A stretch of DNA of 64,000 nt from an uncultured Roseicyclus sp. (GCA_947491935.1 CANLLF010000001.1:1054001-1118000), one strand, 5' to 3'; numbered from the stretch's first letter, positions 17,847 to 26,825 are shown. Made by a program: numbers and translations. Notes: generated by a model not told the origin, from the letters alone.

Positions 17847-17890
17847 AATTAACTCATCGGTTAAATAGAGATTTCACTTATTAGTTAAAT
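17847..17890. promoter_or_regulatory. candidate ArsR operator in divergent promoter
   Basis: TTAAC (17849-17853) and GTTAA (17860-17864) form an inverted repeat with a six-base spacer. GTTAAAT occurs at 17860-17866 and again at 17884-17890, 24 bases apart. The position between the divergent arsR and desaturase starts fits operator function. Inference from symmetry and position only. Confidence 0.5.
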
Positions 17891-17913
17891 GCTGAAGCGG
17901 AAAGGCGCAAGGG

Positions 17914-18834
17914 ATGGACAACCATATGACCGAGAAAAAACTACGCCCCACAGATCGGGTAACACCCCTGCCCGGCAGTTCCGCCGTTGCGGGCCGCGTC
18001 GTCTGGGCCCCGGCAAAATCGCTCTGGTTCAGTAGCATGGCCGTGGCCGGGTTCATCGGCGTGGTGGCCTTCCCGTCCTGGGAGGCGGCGGGTGTTACGT
18101 TCCTGCTCATGCTGCTGACGCTGTGCCTCGGGCATTCCGTCGGGATGCACCGCCTGCTGATTCACCGCAGCTTCCGCGCGCCGCCCTGGCTGGAGCACGC
18201 GCTGGTCTATCTCGGCACGCTGGTCGGGATGGCGGGGCCCATCGGCATGTTCCGCATCCATGAGATCCGGGATTGGCAACAGCAGCAGCCCGATTGCCAT
18301 TCCTTCGCCAAGCATGATGTCGGGTTCTGGCGTGACGCGATGTGGCAGATGCATTGCGAGCAGGTGCTGGAGCGCCCGCCGCAACTGCATATCGAAGAGC
18401 GCGTCACGCAGGACCGCTTCTATCGTTGGCTGGAGGCAACCTGGCGCTGGCAACAGGTGCCGCTGGCGCTGCTGCTCTTCGCCATGGGTGGGATCGGCTT
18501 TGTCCTCTGGGGCATCGGCCTGCGCGTTGCGGTCTCGCTGGCCGGGCACTGGGTGACGGTTCATTTCGCCCACACGACGGGGGATCGCCCCTACGTTCAG
18601 GACGACATCGCGATTGACGGGCGCAACCTGCCGTTCTGGGGCCTCTTCACCTTTGGAGAGGCGTTTCACAACAATCACCATGCCTTCCCGCACTCGGCCC
18701 GGATGGGTCATGATGCTGCGCAAATCGACCCCGGCTGGTGGGTGATCCGGACGCTTGGAGCGCTCGGCCTCGCCTGGGATATCCGCACGCCCGACGGCAT
18801 CGAGACGACTGGAATGGAAGGAGTGACCCAATGA
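17914..18834 (+). CDS. fatty-acid desaturase-like membrane protein (copy 1)
   Basis: A 306-residue membrane di-iron desaturase-type protein. His box 1 is GHSVGMHRLLIHRSF, the second box region is RIHEIRDWQQQQ rather than the usual HRxHH, and box 3 is HNNHHAFPHSAR. Hydrophobic segments near residues 40-60, 65-80 and 160-200 place it in the membrane. An AAAGG site lies eight bases before ATG 17914. Its stop overlaps the start of a closely similar second copy (ATGA), so the two are translationally coupled. The acyl substrate and double-bond position cannot be told from sequence. Likely repressed by the divergent ArsR protein. Confidence 0.82.
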   Translation: MDNHMTEKKLRPTDRVTPLPGSSAVAGRVVWAPAKSLWFSSMAVAGFIGVVAFPSWEAAGVTFLLMLLTLCLGHSVGMHRLLIHRSFRAPPWLEHALVYLGTLVGMAGPIGMFRIHEIRDWQQQQPDCHSFAKHDVGFWRDAMWQMHCEQVLERPPQLHIEERVTQDRFYRWLEATWRWQQVPLALLLFAMGGIGFVLWGIGLRVAVSLAGHWVTVHFAHTTGDRPYVQDDIAIDGRNLPFWGLFTFGEAFHNNHHAFPHSARMGHDAAQIDPGWWVIRTLGALGLAWDIRTPDGIETTGMEGVTQ

Positions 18835-19778
18835 GACTGATCGATACCGACCGCGTCTTTGCCCGCCCCGACACTTCCGCCGCCGAAGGCCGCATCGTCT
18901 GGGCTCGCGCAAAATCCCTGTGGCTCTTCGCCCATATGACGGGCGGGGTTGCGGCGCTGGTGGTCTTCCCGTCCTGGGGCGGCGTTGCGGCCTTCCTGAT
19001 CCTCTCGGCCATCACGCTCTGCGCGGGGCATTCGGTGGGCATGCATCGCCTGCTGATCCATCGCAGCTTCACGGCGCCCAAAGGACTGGAGCGTCTGCTG
19101 GTCTGGCTCGGCACGCTTGTAGGCATGGCCGGACCCTTCGGCATGATCCGCACCCATGACATGCGCGATTGGCATCAGCGGCAGGCCGTTTGCCCGCCGC
19201 ATCCGTCCCATGGCGCGGGCTGGCTGAGGGATGCGTGGTGGCAAATGCATTGCGAGTTTCGCCTGGCCCATCCGCCCCGGTTCGAGATCGAGGCGGAGAT
19301 TGCCGATGACCCGATCTATCAATGGATGGAGCGGCACTGGATGGCGCAGCAAGTGATCCCGGCCGCGATCCTGTTCGCAACTGGCGGGGTCGGGTTGGTG
19401 CTGTGGGGTGTCTCTTTGCGCATCGCAGTGTCGCTGATCGGCCACTGGGCGGTGGGGCATGCCGCGCACAAGAGCGGCCATCAGGGTTGGGAGATTCGAG
19501 GGCTGCCGGTCCAGGGCTACAATTTGCGAGGCTTGGGTTTTCTAACTTTCGGCGAGAGCTTCCATGGCAATCACCACGCCTTCCCGCACTCCGCACGTCT
19601 GGGGGTGGAGCGAGGGCAGGTCGATCCCGGCTTCTGGTTCATTCATGTATTGCAAGCACTTGGTCTGGCCTGGGATGTCAAAGGGCCGCATTCCGAACCG
19701 GCGCGAGACGGTCTGGCCCGAGTCGCGCCTTCAGTTGACCTATCGGAGGATCGGAGCCACGCGATTGCGGCGGAGTAG
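18831..19778 (+). CDS. fatty-acid desaturase-like membrane protein (copy 2)
   Basis: A 315-residue paralogue of the preceding gene; long stretches match (VWARAKSLW, GHSVGMHRLLIHRSF, LGTLVGMAGP, NHHAFPHSAR). The second box reads RTHDMRDWHQRQ. The N-terminus is about 20 residues shorter and the C-terminus extends further with a polar tail. ATG 18831 follows GGAAGGAG and overlaps the first gene's stop. The pair arose by tandem duplication and may form a heteromer or act on different lipids; neither is shown. The aroA gene converges from the other side 47 bases away. Confidence 0.82.
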   Translation: MRLIDTDRVFARPDTSAAEGRIVWARAKSLWLFAHMTGGVAALVVFPSWGGVAAFLILSAITLCAGHSVGMHRLLIHRSFTAPKGLERLLVWLGTLVGMAGPFGMIRTHDMRDWHQRQAVCPPHPSHGAGWLRDAWWQMHCEFRLAHPPRFEIEAEIADDPIYQWMERHWMAQQVIPAAILFATGGVGLVLWGVSLRIAVSLIGHWAVGHAAHKSGHQGWEIRGLPVQGYNLRGLGFLTFGESFHGNHHAFPHSARLGVERGQVDPGFWFIHVLQALGLAWDVKGPHSEPARDGLARVAPSVDLSEDRSHAIAAE

Positions 19779-19825
19779 CGCTCAGCGTGCCTCACGCCCC
19801 ATGGGCGGAAGGTGGGTCTTCGGTG

Positions 19826-21178
19826 TCAGGCATTCGCAAGATCCAGACGCGCGCCAAGATCGCCCATCAGCTGCTTGAAAATCGGGAAAGAGGTGGAAAT
19901 CGGCCCGGCATCGTCCACGGTGATCCCCTGCTGGCTAGCAAAGCCAGCGCACAGGAAGGACATCGCAATGCGATGGTCGAGATGCGTCGCAACCGTCACG
20001 CCGCCTTTGACGCCACCCGGTCCGCGGCCATGCACGATCCACCAATCCGGACCATGCTCAACCTCAACACCGGCGGCACGCAACCCGTCGGCCATCGCCG
20101 CAATCCGGTCGCTTTCCTTGACGCGCAGCTCCTTGACGCCGCGCATGACAGTCGCGCCTTCGGCATTGGCCGCGACCACAGACAGGATCGGGTATTCGTC
20201 GATCATGCTGGCAGCGCGCTCCGGCGGCACTTCGATGCCCTTCATGTCGGGCGAAAAGCGCGCGCGCAGGTCCGCCACCGGTTCGCCACCCTCTTCGCGG
20301 GGGTTCTCATAGGTCAGGTCGGCGCCCATGTCGCGCAGCGTCTCGAACAGGCCCGCCCGGGTGGGGTTGAGGCCGATATTTGGGACCAGAACGTCGGAGC
20401 CTTCGGTGATCAGCGCCGCACAGACAGGGAACGCGGCGGAGCTTGGGTCGCGCGGAACAACGATTGTCTGCGGTCTCAGTTCCGGCTGGCCCGTGAGCGT
20501 GATCACCCGGCCCTCTTCGGTGATCTCGGTCGTAATCTCCGCGCCGAAGCCCGCCAACATCCGCTCGGAATGATCCCGTGTTGCCTCGGCTTCGATGACA
20601 ACGGTCTGGCCAGGCGCGTTCAGGCCCGCGAGAAGGACCGCCGATTTGACCTGCGCCGATGGAACGGGTGTGGCGTAGCGCACCGGCAGCGGGTTCGCCG
20701 CGCCAATCAGGGTCATGGGCAATTGCCCATTCGCGCGACCATAGGCCTGTGTTCCGAACAGCGCCAGCGGGTCCGTCACGCGGGCCATCGGGCGCGAGCG
20801 CAGCGAGGCATCGCCTGTGAATGTCACCGTGATCGGCGTCGTGGCCATGGCCCCCATCAGGAGCCGAACACCGGTGCCGGAATTGCCGCAATCGAGCACA
20901 TCGTCCGGTTCCGCAAAGCCGCCAACGCCGACGCCGTGGATCGACCACGTGCCATCCACCTCGCGAGTCACATCGGCACCAAAGGCGCGCATGGCGGCGG
21001 CGGTGTCGAGCACGTCCTGCCCTTCCAGAAGCCCGGTGACGCGGGTCTCGCCCACGGTCATTGCACCCAGGATCAGGGACCGGTGCGAGATCGACTTGTC
21101 GCCGGGCACCTCGGCCACGCCTTTGAGGGCACCTCCGCGGCGGGCGGTCATGGGCTGGGGATCACCGTGGGAGGACAT
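19826..21178 (-). CDS. aroA: 5-enolpyruvylshikimate-3-phosphate synthase, class II type
   Basis: EPSP synthase, 450 residues, joins phosphoenolpyruvate to shikimate-3-phosphate in aromatic biosynthesis. Landmarks: [11 protein letters not shown] (residues 25-35), [10 protein letters not shown] (98-106), [39 protein letters not shown] and [10 protein letters not shown]. The motif set and overall similarity place it with the class II (CP4-like) enzymes. At the position where CP4 has an alanine (its residue 100) this protein has Gly101. The start MSSHG aligns with relatives. In the ancestral order cmk and rpsA would follow directly. Confidence 0.95.
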   Translation of the reverse strand: MSSHGDPQPMTARRGGALKGVAEVPGDKSISHRSLILGAMTVGETRVTGLLEGQDVLDTAAAMRAFGADVTREVDGTWSIHGVGVGGFAEPDDVLDCGNSGTGVRLLMGAMATTPITVTFTGDASLRSRPMARVTDPLALFGTQAYGRANGQLPMTLIGAANPLPVRYATPVPSAQVKSAVLLAGLNAPGQTVVIEAEATRDHSERMLAGFGAEITTEITEEGRVITLTGQPELRPQTIVVPRDPSSAAFPVCAALITEGSDVLVPNIGLNPTRAGLFETLRDMGADLTYENPREEGGEPVADLRARFSPDMKGIEVPPERAASMIDEYPILSVVAANAEGATVMRGVKELRVKESDRIAAMADGLRAAGVEVEHGPDWWIVHGRGPGGVKGGVTVATHLDHRIAMSFLCAGFASQQGITVDDAGPISTSFPIFKQLMGDLGARLDLANA

Positions 21179-21284
21179 GGGGCATGCGGCCTTTTTCGAT
21201 GGGTCTTGCGGGGCGGTGATAGACGGGGGCGCGGCGGGGGTCCATGGGCGATTTTGTGGGCGGAGATGGCCCTAGCTCTGAATG

Positions 21285-21300
21285 TGTGCACGCTTGCACA
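21285..21300. promoter_or_regulatory. inverted repeat TGTGCA-N4-TGCACA upstream of aroA
   Basis: A 6-bp perfect inverted repeat with spacer CGCT, about 107-122 bases upstream of the aroA start. On the minus strand it reads TGTGCAAGCGTGCACA, nearly the same as the palindrome at 15247-15261. This shared element suggests one regulator or structural function at both sites. Confidence 0.45.
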
Positions 21301-21372
21301 TTTCCATAACACGTTGTTTTCATTGATATTTAAAAATCCCATTAACCGAGATTTTACCCGCCCAGACGCGCA

Positions 21373-22566
21373 TCACCGCCGCCGGAAGGTCACATAATGC
21401 GGCACGCGGCCCTCGCGCAGGGCCTTTTGCTCGTAGCGGGTGGAATACCAATCGGGCCACGCCTCGCGCCAGTCGGCGGGGCCTTCGGCCAGCCATTCAA
21501 ACCCCGCGCGCGGCACCTCTTCGAGGGTCTGGCGCACGTAGTCGGGGATGTCGGTGGCCACGCGGAACTCGGCCCCGGACTTGAGGACACGCGCCAACGG
21601 GTCGAGATGCTCAGGCGTCACGAAGCGCCTGCGGTGGTGGCGTTTCTTGGGCCACGGATCAGGATAGAGCAGAAACGCCTTGGCGATACTCGCCTCGGGC
21701 AACACATCGAACAAATCGCGCGCATCGCCGGGATGGACGCGCAAGTTCTGGACGCCCGCCTCGCGGATTTTGCCGAGCAGCATCGCGACACCGTTGATGT
21801 AAGGCTCACAGCCGATGATGCCGACGTCCGGGTTGCTGGCAGCCTGATGGATCAGATGCTCCCCCCCGCCGAAGCCGACTTCCAGCCAGACATCGCGCGT
21901 GCCGAACACGGCATCGAGGTCCAGCGGCGTGCGCTGCGGGTTCGCATCCCAATCGACCGCGCCCGGCGACAAGGCCTCAAGGTCTTCGGCCAGGTAACGC
22001 TCCTGACTGTCCTTGAGGTGCTGCCCCTTGCGGCGACCATAGAAGTTTCGATGCGGGCGCTGCGACGTCGCCGATAACGGCTTTGCCATCCGTGCAACGG
22101 CCAGGGTCGAGCCGCCGCGACTGCGGTAGCTCTCCTGACCCGTGACGCGGTAGCCCATCGCCGTCCAGGCAGGCTCACCCGCCGGGCTGGCCCGCGCGGT
22201 GATCGCCGTCGCACCTCGATCGAAAAGCCGCCGCTCGGCTTCGGTAACAAGCGCCCGTGCCACACCCCTTCGTTGCGCATCCGGATCCACGTAGAGCCCG
22301 ACGATCTCGGCCTCGGGCGCGCCAAGGAGATAGCTGCAAAAACCCAAAACCACGCCGCCGCGCTCGGCGATGATGAAATGCTCGCCCGCCTCGATGGCGC
22401 GGACATAGCCCGCTTCCTCCAGCCCGTGCGCCCAGTCGCGACGGTGTTCAGGCGAGACGATATCGTCAGGCACCGCCATGATGGCGCGCCTGTGCAGATG
22501 CATCAGCGCCGCGCCATCGCCGTCCTTGAACCCGCGCAAGATCACGTCCATCGGGGCAGTCTTCAC
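21373..22566 (-). CDS. trmB: GNAT acetyltransferase fused to tRNA (guanine-N7-)-methyltransferase
   Basis: One 397-residue frame holds two proteins. Residues 1-163 are a GNAT acetyltransferase (IVGLYVDPDAQRRGVARAL is the acetyl-CoA loop; the last strand is STLAVARMAKPL). Residues 165-397 are TrmB, which methylates G46 of tRNA: RPHRNFYGRR start, LEVGFGGGEHL SAM motif (228-238), YPDPWPKKRHHRRR (301-314) and STRYEQKAL near the end. No stop or frame break separates them. The start is GTG 22566 (an ATG lies five codons in); ATG 22089 (Met160) could give a free TrmB, but no strong ribosome site precedes it. It lies four bases after metK. Confidence 0.88.
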   Translation of the reverse strand: MKTAPMDVILRGFKDGDGAALMHLHRRAIMAVPDDIVSPEHRRDWAHGLEEAGYVRAIEAGEHFIIAERGGVVLGFCSYLLGAPEAEIVGLYVDPDAQRRGVARALVTEAERRLFDRGATAITARASPAGEPAWTAMGYRVTGQESYRSRGGSTLAVARMAKPLSATSQRPHRNFYGRRKGQHLKDSQERYLAEDLEALSPGAVDWDANPQRTPLDLDAVFGTRDVWLEVGFGGGEHLIHQAASNPDVGIIGCEPYINGVAMLLGKIREAGVQNLRVHPGDARDLFDVLPEASIAKAFLLYPDPWPKKRHHRRRFVTPEHLDPLARVLKSGAEFRVATDIPDYVRQTLEEVPRAGFEWLAEGPADWREAWPDWYSTRYEQKALREGRVPHYVTFRRR

Positions 22567-22570
22567 CGGC

Positions 22571-23752
22571 TCAGAGGGCGGACTTGATCACATCCGCCAG
22601 ATCCGTCCGCTCCCACGAAAACCCGCCATCCTCTTCTGGTGCGCGGCCGAAATGGCCATAGGCCGCCGTGCGTTCGTAGATGGGCCGGTTCATCCCAAGA
22701 TGGGTGCGGATGCCGCGCGGGGTGAGGTCCATGACCTGAGCCAGCGCCTTTTCGATCTCGGATTCGTGGACCTGCCCCGTGCCGTGCGTGTCGGCGTAGA
22801 TCGACAGGGGCCGGGCCACACCGATCGCGTAGCTGAGCTGGATGGTGCATTTGGTTGCAAGGCCAGCCGCCACCACGTTCTTGGCCAGGTAACGGGCCGC
22901 ATAGGCGGCGGACCGGTCCACCTTGGTGGGATCCTTGCCGGAGAATGCGCCGCCGCCATGGGGCGCGGCCCCGCCATAGGTATCCACGATGATCTTGCGG
23001 CCGGTCAGACCGGCATCGCCATCGGGCCCGCCGATCACGAACGTGCCCGTCGGGTTCACGTGCCACGCGGTGGTGTCGCTGATCCAGCCCGAGGGCAGGA
23101 CTTCGCGGATGTAAGGCTCGACAATGGCGCGGATATCGTCGGAGGTCTGATCCTCGCTTTCGTGCTGCGTGGACAGAACGATGGAGGTGACCTCGACAGG
23201 CTTCCCGCCCTCGTAGCGTAGCGTCAGCTGCGACTTCGCATCGGGGCGCAGGGTGGGCTCGGCGCCCGATTTCCGCACCTCGGCCAGACGGCGCAAGATC
23301 GCATGGGCGTATTGGATCGGGGCCGGCATCAATTCCGGCGTCTCGTCCACGGCATAGCCGAACATGATGCCTTGGTCGCCCGCGCCTTCGTCCTTGTTTT
23401 CGGAGGCGTTCACACCCTGGGCGATATGGGCGGATTGTTCATGCAGGAAGTTCAGCACGTGGCAGGTGTTCCAGTGGAACTTGTCCTGCTCATAGCCGAT
23501 ATCCTTGATGCAATCGCGCGCGATCTGGGAAATGCGGCCCATGTAATTCTTCAGCTTGTCCTGATCGCTCAGGCCAACCTCGCCGCCAACCACGACCATG
23601 CCGGTGGTGGCGAAGGTTTCGCAGGCGACCCGGGCCTCGGGTTCTTCCGTCAGAAAGGCATCAAGGACCGCGTCCGAGATCCGGTCGCAGACTTTGTCGG
23701 GGTGACCTTCCGAAACGGATTCGGAGGTGAACAGGTAGTTTTCGCGCGCCAT
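22571..23752 (-). CDS. metK: S-adenosylmethionine synthetase
   Basis: Methionine adenosyltransferase, 393 residues, makes SAM from methionine and ATP. Motifs: [14 protein letters not shown] (residues 13-26), [10 protein letters not shown], and [19 protein letters not shown]. The 5' leader is a SAM/SAH riboswitch whose UGGAGCA element contains the ribosome site (GGAG, seven bases before ATG), so SAM represses translation of this gene. TrmB, a SAM user, follows four bases downstream, and lnt precedes it in the same direction. Confidence 0.97.
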   Translation of the reverse strand: MARENYLFTSESVSEGHPDKVCDRISDAVLDAFLTEEPEARVACETFATTGMVVVGGEVGLSDQDKLKNYMGRISQIARDCIKDIGYEQDKFHWNTCHVLNFLHEQSAHIAQGVNASENKDEGAGDQGIMFGYAVDETPELMPAPIQYAHAILRRLAEVRKSGAEPTLRPDAKSQLTLRYEGGKPVEVTSIVLSTQHESEDQTSDDIRAIVEPYIREVLPSGWISDTTAWHVNPTGTFVIGGPDGDAGLTGRKIIVDTYGGAAPHGGGAFSGKDPTKVDRSAAYAARYLAKNVVAAGLATKCTIQLSYAIGVARPLSIYADTHGTGQVHESEIEKALAQVMDLTPRGIRTHLGMNRPIYERTAAYGHFGRAPEEDGGFSWERTDLADVIKSAL

Positions 23753-23757
23753 GGGAA

Positions 23758-23800
23758 TGCTCCATTAAAAATTCGCCCACGCCAGGAAGCCGTTGTGGGG
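23758..23800 (-). ncRNA. SAM/SAH riboswitch of metK
   Basis: On the minus strand the stem CCCAC...GUGGG encloses AACGGCUUCCUGGC, followed by an A/U-rich linker and UGGAGCA next to the metK start. This matches the conserved core of the SAM/SAH riboswitch class (H-type pseudoknot, known from Rhodobacterales metK leaders). The GGAG of the 3' pseudoknot strand is the ribosome-binding site, so ligand binding would block initiation. Confidence 0.92.
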
Positions 23801-23834
23801 ATTTCGCGGGGCTTACGCCGCTTTTGCGCCCGGT

Positions 23835-25355
23835 TCAATGGGGCGCGCGACGGCGGGCGACGGCAAGCCCGCCACATGTGACAAAAATCGCAGCGATCAG
23901 CGCGGAAAAATCCCCCGTGCGCGCGTAGATCGTGGGGGGGAGCGCAACCGGAAGCCGCACATCCAGTACGCCTTGGACGTCCATCGGCAGCGCATCCACA
24001 ACGCGGCCCCGCGCATCGATGACAGCAGACACGCCGGTATTCGCGGCCCGGATCACCGGCAGGCCCTGTTCGGCCGCACGCAATTGCGCCAGGGCAAGGT
24101 GCTGAAACGGCATCGCGAAGCTGCCGAACCATGCATCATTGGTGATATTGACCATGTAGTCCGGGCGCGCAACCTGACGGATGTGGCGGGGAAAGATCGC
24201 CTCGTAACAGATCATCGGAAAAGCCCGCCCAAGGCGGCCAAGATCTACGATTGCCGGGCCATCGCCGGGGCGGTAGCCGCCGGAAAGCTGCTGCGCGAGG
24301 CCCCGCAAACCAAGCGCGTCTGCCTGCGCACGGAGCGGCAGATACTCCCCGAAGGGCACAAGGTGGTGCTTATCGTAAACCTGCGCAATCTCACCACGGC
24401 CGTCCAGCAGGACGAGAACGTTGCGCGGTTCGATCCCGGCATAGCGTTGCCCCCCCACGATCACCGGAACCGATCCAGCGGCGTCGGCAATCATTGCGCG
24501 AGCGGTCTCGGATCGTGACAGGATCTCGGGCAGGCTGGTTTCGGGCCAGACCACCAGATCCGGCACCCCGAGCGGGCCGGGATCCGACCCGGTCAGACCA
24601 AGCGCGCGGTCGAAGAACACCGGGATCATGTCGGGCTGCCATTTCAGGTGCTGTGGCGCGTTGATCTGGACCACCCGGAGGATCGCGGCGTCGTCCGCTG
24701 GCGTCGGGGCGGGCGGGGCATTCGGGATAAGACCCAAGGCCAGACCCACCGCGAGAGGAAGCCCCGCGAGGGCGGAGCCTTTCGCCACGTAGAGTGCCGC
24801 GGAGGCAGCCGCGAGGCACAGGAGAAGCAGGGTGAGCCCAAGCGGCCCTACTAAAGCCGCGAGGGTCAGCGCCTCCGATCCGATCAGCGCATGGCCCGGC
24901 TGCGCCCAAGGCAGGCCCGTAAAGGCCCGCCCCCGCAAAGCCTCGCTCAATGTCAGAAGGCCCGCAAACACGAACGCACGACCCGGACCAGACGGCGCCA
25001 TCCGCGCCGCGCCCCATGCCGCCAGCGCCCAGAACAGCGACAGGCCACCGGCCAGCAGGATAAGCGCAAACGGGGCCATCCAGCCGGTGGCCACGGCATC
25101 CACAAAAAAGGGCTGCACGATCCAATGCATTGAGAGGCCAAACCACCCGACACCCGCCCACCACGCCAGAGAAACGGCGCGCCGGATCTCTGGGGCGCTG
25201 GCCACGAGCATGATGATGAGCGCGAATGCCGGGAAAACGGCGTACCAGGCCCCGAATGGGGGAAGCGCCAGGGCCGCGACGCCCCCCGCAACGATGGCCA
25301 GCACCCGCCCCTGCCAGGTTCCGAGGCCCGTTGCCGGGGCCTCAGCATCGCTCAC
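23835..25355 (-). CDS. lnt: apolipoprotein N-acyltransferase
   Basis: Lnt, 506 residues, adds the third acyl chain to lipoproteins at the periplasmic face of the inner membrane. The N-terminal half has about six membrane helices, and the C-terminal half is the nitrilase-type catalytic domain with the Glu in VVWPETSLPE, the Lys in YDKHHLVPFGEYLPLR and the Cys in PMICYEAIFP. One more helix lies near the end. GTG 25355 overlaps the upstream CorC-like stop (GTGA). It belongs to the conserved corC-lnt-metK run. Confidence 0.94.
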   Translation of the reverse strand: MSDAEAPATGLGTWQGRVLAIVAGGVAALALPPFGAWYAVFPAFALIIMLVASAPEIRRAVSLAWWAGVGWFGLSMHWIVQPFFVDAVATGWMAPFALILLAGGLSLFWALAAWGAARMAPSGPGRAFVFAGLLTLSEALRGRAFTGLPWAQPGHALIGSEALTLAALVGPLGLTLLLLCLAAASAALYVAKGSALAGLPLAVGLALGLIPNAPPAPTPADDAAILRVVQINAPQHLKWQPDMIPVFFDRALGLTGSDPGPLGVPDLVVWPETSLPEILSRSETARAMIADAAGSVPVIVGGQRYAGIEPRNVLVLLDGRGEIAQVYDKHHLVPFGEYLPLRAQADALGLRGLAQQLSGGYRPGDGPAIVDLGRLGRAFPMICYEAIFPRHIRQVARPDYMVNITNDAWFGSFAMPFQHLALAQLRAAEQGLPVIRAANTGVSAVIDARGRVVDALPMDVQGVLDVRLPVALPPTIYARTGDFSALIAAIFVTCGGLAVARRRAPH

Positions 25356-26248
25356 TCCGCCGCCTCTTTCGGCATCCGCACGCGCAGGCGCTTGATGCGC
25401 CGCGGGTCCGCGTCGATCACCTCGAATTCGACGCCGGAGGGATGTGGCACAACCTCACCCCGCGCGGGCACACGACCGGACAGGAGGAAGACAAGGCCGC
25501 CAAGCGTATCGACCTCCTCCTCTTCCTCCTCGTCCACCAGATCGACCCCGATCTCACTCTCGAATTCGTCGAGCGGCGCGCGGGCCAAGGCAAGGAACGC
25601 GCCATCCTCTTCCTTCATCCACGGCGCGGCCTCTTCGATATCGTGTTCGTCTTCTATTTCCCCGATGACCTGTTCAATCAGATCCTCGATGGTCAAAAGC
25701 CCGTCCACCCCGCCATATTCGTCGATCACCAGCGCCATGTGCGTGCGCTCGGCCTGCATCTTGGTGAGCAACACCCCAATGGGCATGGACGGCGGCACGT
25801 AGAGGACCGGACGCAGAGTTTCGGACAGAATGAAGTCTTCTGCTTCGCCGTTGAAGCCATATCCCAGCGCGATGTCCTTCAGGTGCACCAGACCGATGGG
25901 TTCATCCAACGTCCCGTCATAAACCGGAAGCCGCGTCAGACCGCTGTCGCGAAACACCTGCAACAGCCCTTCGAGGTTCACGTCATTGGACACCGACACA
26001 ATCTCGGCGCGCGGAATGGCCACATCTTCCACCCGCATCTGCCGCAGGTTGGACATACCCGGCAATCTCGGACCCATCGGAACAGGCGCGACTTGGGCTT
26101 CATCGACGGGGACAGCGGCGGTATCGGACCCGCTCGGGGCCGTACCAAATAGTCGTGCAAAGAATCCGGGCTTTGTGGCCTCGGTTTCATCGTCGTTCGA
26201 GGGCGCGCCACGCGCCGCGGGAGACGACGGATCAGGATTTGAGCTCAT
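25352..26248 (-). CDS. CorC/HlyC-type CBS-domain protein
   Basis: A 298-residue cytoplasmic CBS-pair protein of the CorC/YbeX type. The N-terminal 60 residues are low-complexity and Pro/Asp-rich. Two CBS domains follow (VEDVAIPRAEIVSVSNDV to VHLKDIAL, then LRPVLYVPPSMPI to TIEDLIEQVIGEI), and the C-terminal CorC_HlyC domain begins near residue 205. A run of acidic residues (VDEEEEEEVDTLGG) is typical of the family. ATG 26248 follows GGAAAGGAG. Homologues are associated with magnesium/cobalt efflux and ribosome-related genes; here it sits between ybeY and lnt, as in most proteobacteria. Confidence 0.9.
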   Translation of the reverse strand: MSSNPDPSSPAARGAPSNDDETEATKPGFFARLFGTAPSGSDTAAVPVDEAQVAPVPMGPRLPGMSNLRQMRVEDVAIPRAEIVSVSNDVNLEGLLQVFRDSGLTRLPVYDGTLDEPIGLVHLKDIALGYGFNGEAEDFILSETLRPVLYVPPSMPIGVLLTKMQAERTHMALVIDEYGGVDGLLTIEDLIEQVIGEIEDEHDIEEAAPWMKEEDGAFLALARAPLDEFESEIGVDLVDEEEEEEVDTLGGLVFLLSGRVPARGEVVPHPSGVEFEVIDADPRRIKRLRVRMPKEAAE

Positions 26249-26291
26249 GGCTCCTTTCCAAGTGAATCCGGGCCGAAATTGCCCGTCCCCT

Positions 26292-26789
26292 CTAATATGG
26301 GTCAGAGACCCCCAAATTGGCAAGTATGCGCGTCTCCAACCCTTCCATCAACGCCGCGTCAGAGTCGGTTTCGTGATCGAAACCGAGGCAATGCAGAAGG
26401 CCATGCACGATCAGATGCGTCAGATGATCGGGAAGCGGTTTGTTGCCGTCACGGGCCTCGCGTGCGCAGGTCTGGAAGGCCAGTGCCAGATCCCCCAGAT
26501 CTTCCGGTGGGCCGACAACGGGCGGATCGGGCAGGTCCGGCATTGCGCCAGGCAGGTCGGCCGAGCGGTCTTCGGACGGCCAGGACAGCACGTTGGTCGG
26601 CGTCGGCTTGCCCCGGAACTCGGTGTTCAGCCCCGCGATGCGGGCATCGTCGCAGGCGAGGATCGACAGGGCGAAGCGCGCCGGCTCCAGTCCCAATTCG
26701 CTCAAGGCAGCCCCGCAGGCTGCTCCGGCCAGATCAGGCAGGTCTACGGCGTCCCATTCGGGCGCTTCGATCAGAATGTCGATCTCCAT
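26292..26789 (-). CDS. ybeY: endoribonuclease YbeY (rRNA maturation factor)
   Basis: YbeY, 165 residues, a zinc endoribonuclease needed for 16S rRNA 3'-end maturation and ribosome quality control. The metal motif HGLLHCLGFDHE provides three histidines with H-x3-H-x5-H spacing. N-terminal strands and the TNVLSWPSE segment are typical. An extra Pro/Asp-rich insert (DLPDPPVVGPPED) precedes GDLALAF. It lies 43 bases before the CorC-like gene in the phoH-ybeY-corC-lnt order. Confidence 0.94.
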   Translation of the reverse strand: MEIDILIEAPEWDAVDLPDLAGAACGAALSELGLEPARFALSILACDDARIAGLNTEFRGKPTPTNVLSWPSEDRSADLPGAMPDLPDPPVVGPPEDLGDLALAFQTCAREARDGNKPLPDHLTHLIVHGLLHCLGFDHETDSDAALMEGLETRILANLGVSDPY

Positions 26790-26825
26790 GCCGCTCCCAT
26801 AGGCCCGATCACCAGGCGGTGTCGA

